A stretch of DNA of 64,000 nt from SXOA01 sp051004015 (GTDB taxonomy: Bacteria > Planctomycetota > Planctomycetia > Pirellulales > Pirellulaceae). The stretch covers positions 1 through 64,000 of the forward strand of contig JBPCKT010000063.1 in assembly GCA_051004015.1 (NCBI GenBank), given 5' to 3'. The notes under the pieces are model-generated. The model saw only the letters and a program-made list of their open reading frames with translations. It had not been told where the DNA came from and ran no database searches. Shown one piece after another: positions 32,824-40,356 of this stretch (positions are counted from its first letter, which is position 1; every line of letters starts with the position of its first letter). A program made the position numbers and the translations under genes.

Positions 32824-33294
32824 TTACCAGGCAAAGTGGGCAAACGCCTTGTTCGCGTCCGCCATGCGGTGGACGTTTTCGCGCTTGGTGACCGCGGCTC
32901 CTTCTCGATTGTAGGCGGCGAGCAGCTCATCGGCGAGCTTCTGATGCATGGCCCGCCCCTTCTTTTCCCGCACGGCCCCCAGCAACCAGCGGATGGCCAG
33001 CGACTGCTGCCGGTTGCGGTTGACCTGCATCGGCACCTGGTAGGCGGCTCCGCCGACCCGGCGGCTGCGGACTTCGATGTGCGGCTTGACGTTCTCCACG
33101 GCGGAGTGAAAGATCTCAATCGGATCCTTGTCCGCCAGCTTGTCCTTGATGATGTCGAGCGCGTCGTAAAACACCTTTTGGGCGACGCTCTTCTTGCCGT
33201 CATACATCATGCAATTGATGAACTTGGAGGCCAGGATCGACTTGTACTTGCCGTCCGGCTTGAGCTGCGTCGCACTAGCGGTAATCTTGCCCAT
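32824..33294 (-). CDS. rpsG: 30S ribosomal protein S7
   Basis: 156 residues from the ATG at 33292-33294; an earlier in-frame ATG adds only ten residues. Signatures: DPIEIFHSAVENVKPHIEVRSRRVGGAAYQVPMQV and RWLLGAVREKKGRAMHQKLADELL. S7 nucleates assembly of the 30S head around 16S rRNA helices 28-43. Second gene of the str operon. The spacer before it carries a large palindrome (33331-33417), unusual inside such an operon. Confidence 0.95.
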   Translation of the reverse strand: MGKITASATQLKPDGKYKSILASKFINCMMYDGKKSVAQKVFYDALDIIKDKLADKDPIEIFHSAVENVKPHIEVRSRRVGGAAYQVPMQVNRNRQQSLAIRWLLGAVREKKGRAMHQKLADELLAAYNREGAAVTKRENVHRMADANKAFAHFAW

Positions 33295-33330
33295 GGTTAT
33301 GTGAGGGTGGAACCCTTCGATCAATCGAGG

Positions 33331-33417
33331 AAATGCTAAATGCTTAAAGTTAAATGCTAAATGCTAAATGTGTTTTGAATATGACATTTAGCATTTAGCC
33401 TTGAGCATTTCGCATTT
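33331..33417. repeat. Large palindrome built from AAATGCT units
   Basis: A perfect 16-base inverted repeat (GCTAAATGCTAAATGT, 33356-33371; complement 33384-33399) is embedded in a longer imperfect one (33331-33371 against 33384-33417) with about two mismatches and a short bulge. Both arms consist of repeated AAATGCT. It lies between rpsL and rpsG on the same transcript, so the RNA would fold into a long stem. Confidence 0.8.
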
Positions 33418-33460
33418 GACATTGCTTCGTCATCTGCAAAACGCTCCGTCTATGAACGAA

Positions 33461-33829
33461 CTACCCGCTCTTCGCGCCGTATTTGCTTCTCGCCTGCTTG
33501 CGTCCATTCACGCCCAGCGTATCGCGGGCTCCCCGGACCACGTGGTAACGCACGCCCGGCAGGTCGCGGATACGGCCGCCGCGGACCAGCACGATCGAGT
33601 GTTCCTGCAAATTGTGCCCTTCGCCCGGAATATAGACCGTCACTTCGCGGCCGTTGGAAAGCCGCACGCGGGCGATCTTCCGCAGGGCGGAGTTCGGCTT
33701 TTTGGGGGTCATGGTCCGGACGATCATGCAGACCCCTTGCTTGAAGGGGCACTTCTCCAGCACGGGCGACTTGCTGAACACCCGCTTCTGCCGCCGGGGC
33801 TTTCGTACGAGCTGATTAATCGTGGGCAT
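33461..33829 (-). CDS. rpsL: 30S ribosomal protein S12, Arg at position 88
   Basis: 122 residues, full length (MPTINQLVRKPRRQKR...). The decoding loop TPKKPNSALRK has Lys at 43 and 44 as usual. The second decoding segment reads GGRIRDLPGVRYHVVRG, so residue 88 is Arg (codon at 33566-33568) where E. coli has Lys. The Lys-to-Arg change at this site confers streptomycin resistance in several bacteria. First gene of the str operon. S12 monitors codon-anticodon pairing. Confidence 0.95.
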   Translation of the reverse strand: MPTINQLVRKPRRQKRVFSKSPVLEKCPFKQGVCMIVRTMTPKKPNSALRKIARVRLSNGREVTVYIPGEGHNLQEHSIVLVRGGRIRDLPGVRYHVVRGARDTLGVNGRKQARSKYGAKSG

Positions 33830-33952
33830 ACTGTTTTTCTAGGTAATAATCGTCCGACGAGGGACGGCCTGGGAAGGCCATCCTACCCCTTCCAACCCGG
33901 CTCCAGGGCGGAATTTAGGGAATCCATAAGCCTATCGGTTTGGCGGGGGCTG

Positions 33953-34738
33953 TCAAGGGCGGGATTCGTTCGGCAAATACCGGCTGCGGAACTGGTCGAC
34001 CACCTCTCTTAGCGGCGCATCCAAGAGGGCCAGTGCCGGCCCTGAGATTTCTTCCGGAACGCCTCCATAAAATGCCTCGGCGATTCCTCCGGCAATACAT
34101 GCCATGGTGTCGGCATCGCCTCCCAGTGAGATCGCTTTGCGAACGGCATCCTCATAGCTGCTTGATTCCAGGAAGCAAGTGATCGATTGAGGGACCGATC
34201 CTTGGCAAGAGACGTCAAAACCATATTCGTGCCATATCTCCGCCACCCGCTGGGATAGGTCATAGCCGGATAAGCTTTCGACTTGGCGGCGAATGTCCCC
34301 CTTGGTCGCGCCTCGACGAGCCAGAAACACCGCTGCCGCTGTCGCCTGTGCTCCGCGGATCCCTTCCGGGTGGTTGTGCGTTACCTCGGCACTGCGGCTC
34401 GCTTCCGCGACCACCTCTTCAAGCGTTTCAAATACATAAGCGACTGGGCTGACCCGCATTGCCGACCCATTTCCCCAGCTCCCGTAGGGTTCTCGCTTTC
34501 GATACCCGGCCCACAGGATGAAAGACTGGCCATATCCAGCCTGTGGATAGGCATGAAAGTAGTCATGGAACAACTCGATATACGTTCCACCCCGTAGTAG
34601 TTTGTCGGCCACGGCGATGGTCAGCACGGTGTCATCCGTGAACCGACAATCAGGGTCGAGCAGGGGAAAGTCCGGCGATTTGGTGCCGATTCCTTCATGC
34701 ACGGAACCAATAATGTCTCCAACAATCGCGCCGATCAT
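33953..34738 (-). CDS. ADP-ribosylglycohydrolase family protein
   Basis: 261 residues from the ATG at 34738 (MIGAIVGDIIGSVHEG), the family's normal start. Metal-binding signatures: FTDDTVLTIAVAD near the N-terminus and SLGGDADTMACIAGGIAEAFYG in the second half, both with intact acidic residues. These Mg-dependent enzymes remove ADP-ribose from protein Arg or from small ADP-ribosylated molecules. No ADP-ribosyltransferase lies nearby, so the partner is unknown. The preceding gene (bifunctional nuclease) stops 10 bases upstream. Confidence 0.85.
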   Translation of the reverse strand: MIGAIVGDIIGSVHEGIGTKSPDFPLLDPDCRFTDDTVLTIAVADKLLRGGTYIELFHDYFHAYPQAGYGQSFILWAGYRKREPYGSWGNGSAMRVSPVAYVFETLEEVVAEASRSAEVTHNHPEGIRGAQATAAAVFLARRGATKGDIRRQVESLSGYDLSQRVAEIWHEYGFDVSCQGSVPQSITCFLESSSYEDAVRKAISLGGDADTMACIAGGIAEAFYGGVPEEISGPALALLDAPLREVVDQFRSRYLPNESRP

Positions 34739-34748
34739 GCGGAGTTCC

Positions 34749-35156
34749 TTAGGCCCCTTCCGACGTCTCTTCCAGCACGTCTTCCGACACATAGATGGGT
34801 AAGGCGGGGTCGCAGGCCACTGCGATGGCGATGGCGTCCGATGGACGGGAATCGACCTCGATGATTTCCCCTTCTTTCTTGATCCGCAGCTTGGCGAAGT
34901 AGATATGGTCTTTCAGCTCGCTCACCTCGACGCTATCAAGCTGTCCGCCCAACTGCTCCACCGTGGCTACCAGCAGCTCATGCGTCCGCGGCCGCGGCGA
35001 GACAATCCGCTTCACTCCGGCGCTGATGCTGCTGGCCTCGAAATGGCCGATCACAATCGAGAATTCGCGGGTCCCCTCCACCTCGCGGAGACAGATGAAC
35101 TGCTGATCCGAGATTTCGCTGATGATGATCCGCGACAACTGCATCTGCACCGGCAT
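34749..35156 (-). CDS. Bifunctional nuclease family protein (DUF151)
   Basis: 135 residues from the ATG at 35154-35156; an in-frame ATG at 35201 would add 15. The sequence has the family core FICLREVEGTREFSIVIGHFEA...RPRTHELLVATVEQLGG...AKLRIKKEGEIIEVDSRPSDAIAIAVACDPAL. The DSRPSDAIALA segment is diagnostic. Members cleave RNA and DNA in plants and may regulate transcription in mycobacteria. The cellular role here is unknown. It shares a transcript with the ADP-ribosylglycohydrolase gene. Confidence 0.85.
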   Translation of the reverse strand: MPVQMQLSRIIISEISDQQFICLREVEGTREFSIVIGHFEASSISAGVKRIVSPRPRTHELLVATVEQLGGQLDSVEVSELKDHIYFAKLRIKKEGEIIEVDSRPSDAIAIAVACDPALPIYVSEDVLEETSEGA

Positions 35157-35229
35157 GGGGATACCCGAGGGGGACCGTCGTTTGGAAAGTAGCTCCCTCA
35201 TTATAGAGTCGTTAGGAAGAGACGTGGCG

Positions 35230-35307
35230 GGGAATGACGAAATTCGAATGGCGAATGGCGAATTTGGGAACTCATTCGTCATTCGCCATTCGTATTTCGT
35301 CATTCCC
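35230..35307. repeat. 34-bp-arm palindrome built from AATGGCG units
   Basis: Left arm 35230-35263 and right arm 35274-35307 match as reverse complements in 32 of 34 positions around a 10-base loop. Each arm contains AATGGCGAATGGCGAAT or its complement, with the same 7-8-base iteration pattern as the AAATGCT palindrome at 33331-33417. It fills the divergent gap between the bifunctional nuclease and the nucleoside hydrolase. Confidence 0.8.
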
Positions 35308-35348
35308 TTCTCATTCCGCTCCGCTTCGCCAGCGGGTAAGATTCCCCC

Positions 35349-36290
35349 ATGCCCCGCAAAGTGATCATTGACTGCGATCCCGGCATCGACGACGCCATCG
35401 CCCTCACCATGGCGCTGTTCGATCCGCGGCTGGAGGTGGTGGCGGTGACGGCCGTGGCGGGGAACGCGCCGGCCGAGCGGACCACGCTCAACGTGCAGGC
35501 GGTCATCGAGCAGCTTGATCCGCCTCGCTATCCGCGCGTGGGCACGGCAACCGCTCCGGAAAACGCCCCGAGCCTGAACGCCCGGCATATCCACGGCGAT
35601 GACGGCCTGGGCAACGCCGGGCTGCAAGTTTCGCAGCTCGCCCGGCAACATCTGTCCGAAAAGCTCATTTGCGACGAGGTCCGGGCCGCGCCGGGCGAAG
35701 TGACCATCCTCTGCCTCGGCCCGCTCACCAATATTGCCAGGGCTCTGGCCCGCGATCCGGCCATTGCCGCCCAGATGGGGAGGCTGATCATCATGGGGGG
35801 CGCGGTGAATTGCGTTGGCAATATCACGCCCAGCGCCGAGTTCAATATCTTCTGCGACCCGCAGAGCGCCCGCGAGGTCTTTCGTTCTCCCACGAGCAAG
35901 ACTCTGATTCCGCTCGATGTCACCAGCCAGGTCACGTTTTCCCTTGGCCTCTTGGAACAGCTCCCCGGCGAGCTCACGCGGGCGGGAAAGCTGCTGCGAA
36001 AGGTGGTGCCATTCTTGTTCCGCGCCTACCGCCGCGAGCTGGGCCTGGAAAGCATCCACATTCATGATGCGGTGGCCTTGGTGGCCGCCCTCCACCCGGA
36101 GCTCTTTGGCACGCACGACCTGCAAGGGGACGTGGAAACCAGCGGCGAGTTGACGACCGGCGTCACCGTCTTTGACCGGCGGGAAAGCTCCCACACCCAC
36201 GGCAATATCGAAGTTGCCCTGGAAGTGGATGCCGCTGCCGTTGCCGACTGCGTCGTCCGCGGCCTGACCGAAGCGGGCAAACAGACTTAG
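35349..36290 (+). CDS. Inosine-uridine-preferring nucleoside hydrolase
   Basis: 313 residues. Diagnostic calcium/substrate motif DCDPGIDDAIA (residues 8-18), then AGN (APAERTTLN), GPLTNIA, and the second metal motif SAEFNIFCDPQSA. These hydrolase-fold enzymes release bases from ribonucleosides for salvage. It ends one base before the oppositely read FKBP gene. Family sure; substrate range (purine or pyrimidine) not deducible. Confidence 0.85.
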   Translation: MPRKVIIDCDPGIDDAIALTMALFDPRLEVVAVTAVAGNAPAERTTLNVQAVIEQLDPPRYPRVGTATAPENAPSLNARHIHGDDGLGNAGLQVSQLARQHLSEKLICDEVRAAPGEVTILCLGPLTNIARALARDPAIAAQMGRLIIMGGAVNCVGNITPSAEFNIFCDPQSAREVFRSPTSKTLIPLDVTSQVTFSLGLLEQLPGELTRAGKLLRKVVPFLFRAYRRELGLESIHIHDAVALVAALHPELFGTHDLQGDVETSGELTTGVTVFDRRESSHTHGNIEVALEVDAAAVADCVVRGLTEAGKQT

Positions 36291-36291
36291 G

Positions 36292-37182
36292 TTACTTCTC
36301 CCCCCGCACTTCCGTTTTCTCGGGCACGGCGGCTTTCTCCGACGCGGAGACTTTCTTGGGCACAATGTCCAGAAGTTCAACCTCAAACAGGACTACTTGA
36401 TTGGGGCCGATCACATTGCTGCGCCGCCGTGCGCCGTAGGCGAGGTCCGAGGGGACATAAAGCATCCACTTGTCCCCCTCTTTCATCTGGAGCAGTGCTT
36501 CCGACCAGCCCTTGATGACTGCCGTGACGGGGAATTCCACCGCGGTGCCGCGCTGTTTGCTGCTGTCGAAGGCGGAGCCGTCGGGAAGCATGCCGTGATA
36601 ATGCACTCGCACCGTATCGGTTTTCTGAGGGGTCTTCCCGTCTCCGCTCTTGAGCACCTTAAATTGCAGGCCCGAAGCCGTCGTTTCCACACCCTTTTCC
36701 TGCTTGTTCTTGGCGAGGAAGGCTTCACCGTCCTTCTTATTCTTGTCGGCGGTAGCCTTGCTGGTAGCGCTGTTCTTCGAGTCCAGCGCCTTTTCGAAGG
36801 CCTGGATCGCCATGTTGAGCTCCTCGTCCGTGTATTCCGCCTTGGGCTTCGTCAAGGCATCTTTGAATCCCTTGACCAGCAGCTCCATGTCCAGATCGGC
36901 ATCATCCTGCTTGATGCTGTCCAACAAATGACCGCCAAAATTGACGCCGATGGCATAACTGGCCCGCTCCTTGATCGTCTTATCCGTCAGCGGTTCAATT
37001 TTCGACGGCTCGGCTTTTTCCCCGGGCTTGATCTTCGTCAACGGGACCGTCTCCTTGGGAGCGGCTTTGGTCTTGGTCGCTGGCGCCTTGGTCGCGGGGG
37101 CCTTGCGTGCCGGCTCTTCCTCGGCAAACAGGGGCGTGCAGAGCAGGGCGGGTGCGAGGACAGTGATTAACCAGCGTGTCAT
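36292..37182 (-). CDS. Exported FKBP-type peptidyl-prolyl isomerase (Mip-like)
   Basis: 296 residues. Signal peptide (MTRWLITVLAPALLCTPLFA), a long Lys/Ala/Pro linker (~20-60), an N-terminal dimerisation domain (ASYAIGVNFGGHLLDSIKQDDADLDMELLVKGFKDAL) as in Mip/FkpA proteins, then an FKBP domain (~170-275) with VRVHYHGMLPDGSAFDSS, VIKGWSEALLQMKEGDKWMLYVPSDLAYG and the closing VVLFEVELLDI. It folds periplasmic proteins. A charged tail extends beyond the domain. Confidence 0.85.
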   Translation of the reverse strand: MTRWLITVLAPALLCTPLFAEEEPARKAPATKAPATKTKAAPKETVPLTKIKPGEKAEPSKIEPLTDKTIKERASYAIGVNFGGHLLDSIKQDDADLDMELLVKGFKDALTKPKAEYTDEELNMAIQAFEKALDSKNSATSKATADKNKKDGEAFLAKNKQEKGVETTASGLQFKVLKSGDGKTPQKTDTVRVHYHGMLPDGSAFDSSKQRGTAVEFPVTAVIKGWSEALLQMKEGDKWMLYVPSDLAYGARRRSNVIGPNQVVLFEVELLDIVPKKVSASEKAAVPEKTEVRGEK

Positions 37183-37237
37183 GTTGGCTTCCTTATTCGG
37201 CTAAACTTGGGCGTTCATTGGGACTTTGGGTCCATAT

Positions 37238-37268
37238 AAAAAAAGAGCGGCGGGCGGGCTATCGCCGC
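37238..37268 (-). terminator. Terminator after the exported 218-aa gene
   Basis: Minus strand: GCGGCG, 10-base loop, CGCCGC, then CTTTTTTT, starting 5 bases after the stop of the gene at 37273-37929 and before the FKBP gene. Confidence 0.65.
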
Positions 37269-37272
37269 ATCG

Positions 37273-37929
37273 CTACTCTTGTGGTTCGCTGGTTGCCAGG
37301 CCACCCAGGTCGTCGGGCAGAATTCGGGCTTCAAATTCCAGGCTCCGCAGGAATTTGCGGGCGCTGATGGAATCCGACGTGCTCAATTGATCGATCGAAT
37401 CGACCATCTTTTCATGCATCTGTTTGGAAAGCTGGGAAACCAGTCGATAGAACTGGGAATCCGAACCGGCGTCAAAGGCTCCACGCTGCGCGAAGGCTTC
37501 GTCGAGTGCTTCTCTTTCCACGTCAAAAATCGGATCCTTGAGAATCGCGGGCCAGATGAGCTGCCTGCTCTTGCGGGAATATTGACCGAGCGACAGCCGA
37601 TCCGGTCGCTTGATTTCCGCGAGCCGGTACAGGAGCCCTGGCGTTCTGGGATTTTTCGACGCCAGATAATCGGCGTTGATCTGCTTGCGAACATAGTATT
37701 CGCGGAGCGCCCGCGATGAGGTGTCGAAGGCTGTGGCACGGGCCGCCTCCGCCTCAGCCGCGGCGGCAGCGGAGTTGTAGTTGTACTGGCCTTGAGCGGC
37801 GATGCCGGCCGCTCTCGCAGCTTCCAGTGCCGCTTCATCCTGGGCCTCGGACCCAACCTGTGCCCACACATTACTCGACAAAGCCACAACCAGGGCTCCG
37901 GAAAATGCGAAAAATAGAGAGGATTTCAT
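37273..37929 (-). CDS. Exported coiled-coil-rich protein of unknown function
   Basis: 218 residues from the ATG at 37927-37929, which opens a signal peptide (MKSSLFFAFSGALVVALSSNVWAQ). The mature part has an Ala/Glu-rich helix (~30-70: AALEAARAAGIAAQGQYNYNSAAAAAEAEAARA) and a helical C-terminal part (REYYVRKQINADYLA...SRKSRQLIWPAILKD). No catalytic motif. It resembles exported planctomycete proteins of unknown role. Own terminator behind it. Confidence 0.6.
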   Translation of the reverse strand: MKSSLFFAFSGALVVALSSNVWAQVGSEAQDEAALEAARAAGIAAQGQYNYNSAAAAAEAEAARATAFDTSSRALREYYVRKQINADYLASKNPRTPGLLYRLAEIKRPDRLSLGQYSRKSRQLIWPAILKDPIFDVEREALDEAFAQRGAFDAGSDSQFYRLVSQLSKQMHEKMVDSIDQLSTSDSISARKFLRSLEFEARILPDDLGGLATSEPQE

Positions 37930-38467
37930 GGGTATGACTCTCGTTAAACTCTCGGAATAAGAACTAGCGATTCTCGGACGATTTAGTCGACCGAAGACCG
38001 TGCAATCACTGTGCCGTCGCATAGCAAGTCGCGCACTTTTTCCTCCCGGGCGAACTTCAAGAGCATACGCTGCCGGTGGTTATCAAAATGTTTCGTCGCC
38101 CAAGACATTCCCAGCCTGACCTTGGCAGCATCAAGATGAGCGGCGATCTTCCAAGTACACTCCGCTTCGGACGTGCGTCGTCCGCTGCCTGACAACCATG
38201 TTGGTGAATCTTCCGAGGATCACCGAATACGATTCCGCGCGGCAAGACCGGGTATTTCGCGGCTTTCGGGCGAATCGCCAGGGGCACGATTTCGCCCCGA
38301 TTGGGGGTGCCGTGGCGATGGAAGGCCATGTCGCGGCTCGCCGTTTGCGTGCTTGCTTCAACTTAGCGGCCGACTTCGTATTTTGCGTGGAGTCGGCTAG
38401 GGGACTTAGCAATCAGCCGACTGCTCACGGGCAGCGGATTCTATGTGGATTCACGGGAGTTAGAGAC
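37930..38467. other. 538-bp divergent spacer; possible minus-strand remnant
   Basis: It separates the exported 218-aa gene (-) from the PRC-barrel gene (+). Minus-strand frames at 37983-38195 (KIAAHLDAAKVRLGMSWATK...) and 38057-38329 look partly protein-like but lie in different frames with no ribosome-binding site, so a degraded gene is possible. I see no promoter I would defend. Rare AT-rich tracts are absent. Confidence 0.35.
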
Positions 38468-40198
38468 ATGAGATATGCGAATTGGTTAGCCACTACAGCC
38501 GTTGGAGCAAGCTTAAGCTTGCTGTCCGCGGACGCCATGGCGCAATTGAAGGCGAGCCCGAAAGCGGAAGCCGGGGAGCGTCGGGAGACTCGCCGCATCC
38601 CGGTCATTGACGCCGACGCGGGCGCGACGTTTCGTTCCTCCCAATTGATTGGGACGAACATCATCGACGCGGAGGGCCGCACACTCGGCAAGGTGGTGGA
38701 TATTGTCAGCGATTCCCGCGGCAATATCCTGTACCTCATTGTTTCCTACTCGGGTTCCGCGGGCCCTTCAGGCAAGCTGTTCGCGGTTCCGTACACCGGT
38801 TTGAGCTTCCAGGGCGGCGCGAATGGCGCGACAACCGCGCGGTTCTTGTTCGATCCGCAACTGCTCAGAAACGCGCCCAGCTTCACCAGCACGCGGTTTC
38901 CGGACTTCAGCGATCAGGCCTTCGTCAGCGAACTTGCCGCTTTCAATGCGGCTGTCTTGGCGGCAACCGCGATCGATCCGACGCTTCCCGCCAATGGCCC
39001 CGGCGACCGGCCGGCCACCCGCGCCGGAACGTCCGGCGCGGCCGCCATTCCCGGCGGCACCGTCGTCGGCCGTACCGGTTCCCCCGCTTCGGCATCCATT
39101 CCCAGCGCAGCCGCCGACGAGGTGCGAACTGTTGCTCGTGTTGACGCGAGCGCTGCGGCGAGCCGCATGACGCTCCGCAGCAGCCAGATGGTGGGCTTGT
39201 CCATTCAGGACAAGGACGGCCACACCATTGGCAAGGTGATTGACTTCGTCAGCGACGGCAACCGCCAGTTCGTGGTCGTATCGCTCAGCGGTGACAAGCG
39301 AAACATTGTGCTGCCCGCAAGCGCCCTGCAATTCCAGGCAGGAGCCAACGGATCCAGCTTCGCCACGCTTCGAGTCGCCCCTGGCCAACTTGAGAATGCC
39401 CCCAGTTTCACGGGCAGTGAATGGCCGGATTTTTCCAGCGAAGAGTTTTTGACTAACTTCCAAGACTTCTATCAACCCCTGCTGCCGGATGTGAGCTTCA
39501 ATCCGGACGGCAGCACCTCCACCACTGTCGAAGGCGGAACGACCCCTGGTGGAAGCAGGAGTACTCCCGGCGGGACCAGAACGCCGGACTGGCCGTCGCG
39601 GCCGATTCCGCCCGGTGGGCCGGTGCCTCGCCCTGGTCCTGAAACGGATACACCGACGACGGGGACAACAACTCCCGGCGGTAGCAGATCCACGCCTGGC
39701 GGCACCAGAACGCCCGACTGGCCGTCGCGGCCGATTCCGCCCGGTGGTCCAGTGCCTCGCCCTGGAACGGAAACATCGAAAACGGGAAAAACGACCACCG
39801 GCGGCAGCAAGTCCACGCCTGGTGGGACCAGAACGCCCGACTGGCCGTCGCGGCCGATCCCGCCCGGTGGCCCCGTACCCCGCCCTGGAACTGAAACAGG
39901 CTCACCGACTACGGCAAAAACAACCCCCGGCGGCAGCAGATCGACGCCCGGAGGAACCAGGACGCCGGACTGGCCGTCGCGGCCCATTCCGCCCGGTGGT
40001 CCGGTGCCACGTCCCGGCGCAGTCGGCCCGCGCATTCCCGCTCCCGGTACCAAAGTTCCTGGCGTTCCCGCGGTTCCTGCCGTCCCTGGCGGGCCCGGTG
40101 TTCCCGCAACCCCGGCAGTTCCTGCAGCCCCTAGCTCGCCGGGACCTTCCGCTCCTGGCGGAGGCGGTTCTGGCGGCGGGAGTGCCAGCGGAAAGTAG
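38468..40198 (+). CDS. Exported protein with two PRC-barrel domains and a tandem-repeat tail
   Basis: 576 residues from the ATG at 38468 (MRYANWLATTAVGASLSLLS, signal peptide). Two PRC-barrel-like domains (~47-135: SQLIGTNIIDAEGRTLGKVVDIVSD; ~235-320: SQMVGLSIQDKDGHTIGKVIDFVSD) are followed by a Gly/Ser/Thr/Pro-rich tail with four repeats of the type STPGGTRTPDWPSRPIPP and a final Pro/Val/Ala stretch. PRC-barrels are found in proteins of RNA processing and photosynthetic membranes. Here, with export and a repeat tail, a cell-surface or envelope role is a guess. A strong terminator follows. Confidence 0.7.
   Translation: MRYANWLATTAVGASLSLLSADAMAQLKASPKAEAGERRETRRIPVIDADAGATFRSSQLIGTNIIDAEGRTLGKVVDIVSDSRGNILYLIVSYSGSAGPSGKLFAVPYTGLSFQGGANGATTARFLFDPQLLRNAPSFTSTRFPDFSDQAFVSELAAFNAAVLAATAIDPTLPANGPGDRPATRAGTSGAAAIPGGTVVGRTGSPASASIPSAAADEVRTVARVDASAAASRMTLRSSQMVGLSIQDKDGHTIGKVIDFVSDGNRQFVVVSLSGDKRNIVLPASALQFQAGANGSSFATLRVAPGQLENAPSFTGSEWPDFSSEEFLTNFQDFYQPLLPDVSFNPDGSTSTTVEGGTTPGGSRSTPGGTRTPDWPSRPIPPGGPVPRPGPETDTPTTGTTTPGGSRSTPGGTRTPDWPSRPIPPGGPVPRPGTETSKTGKTTTGGSKSTPGGTRTPDWPSRPIPPGGPVPRPGTETGSPTTAKTTPGGSRSTPGGTRTPDWPSRPIPPGGPVPRPGAVGPRIPAPGTKVPGVPAVPAVPGGPGVPATPAVPAAPSSPGPSAPGGGGSGGGSASGK
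39541..40020 (+). repeat. Four coding tandem repeats (~125 bp each)
   Basis: Four consecutive units of about 120-130 bases begin near 39549, 39679, 39802 and 39931. Each encodes the motif STPGGTRTPDWPSRPIPPGG and a variable Thr-rich spacer. DNA and protein are both highly alike, so the copy number may differ between strains and assemblers may collapse the region. Confidence 0.8.
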
Positions 40199-40233
40199 TT
40201 CATTCGACGCATAATTGCGGTTTCCAAAACCTG

Positions 40234-40267
40234 ATCCCGCTCGTCCCCCTGGGCGAGCGGGATTTTT
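40234..40267 (+). terminator. Rho-independent terminator after the PRC-barrel gene
   Basis: ATCCCGCTCG (40234-40243), 10-base loop, CGAGCGGGAT (40254-40263) followed by TTTT. Confidence 0.85.
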
Positions 40268-40356
40268 CGTGCGCTGCTCGTCTCGGCCTCGCGCTCTCCA
40301 CAGCCTGTACCGCTCACTTTACACTTTACATTTTGCACTCTGCACTCCCCTGTCCC

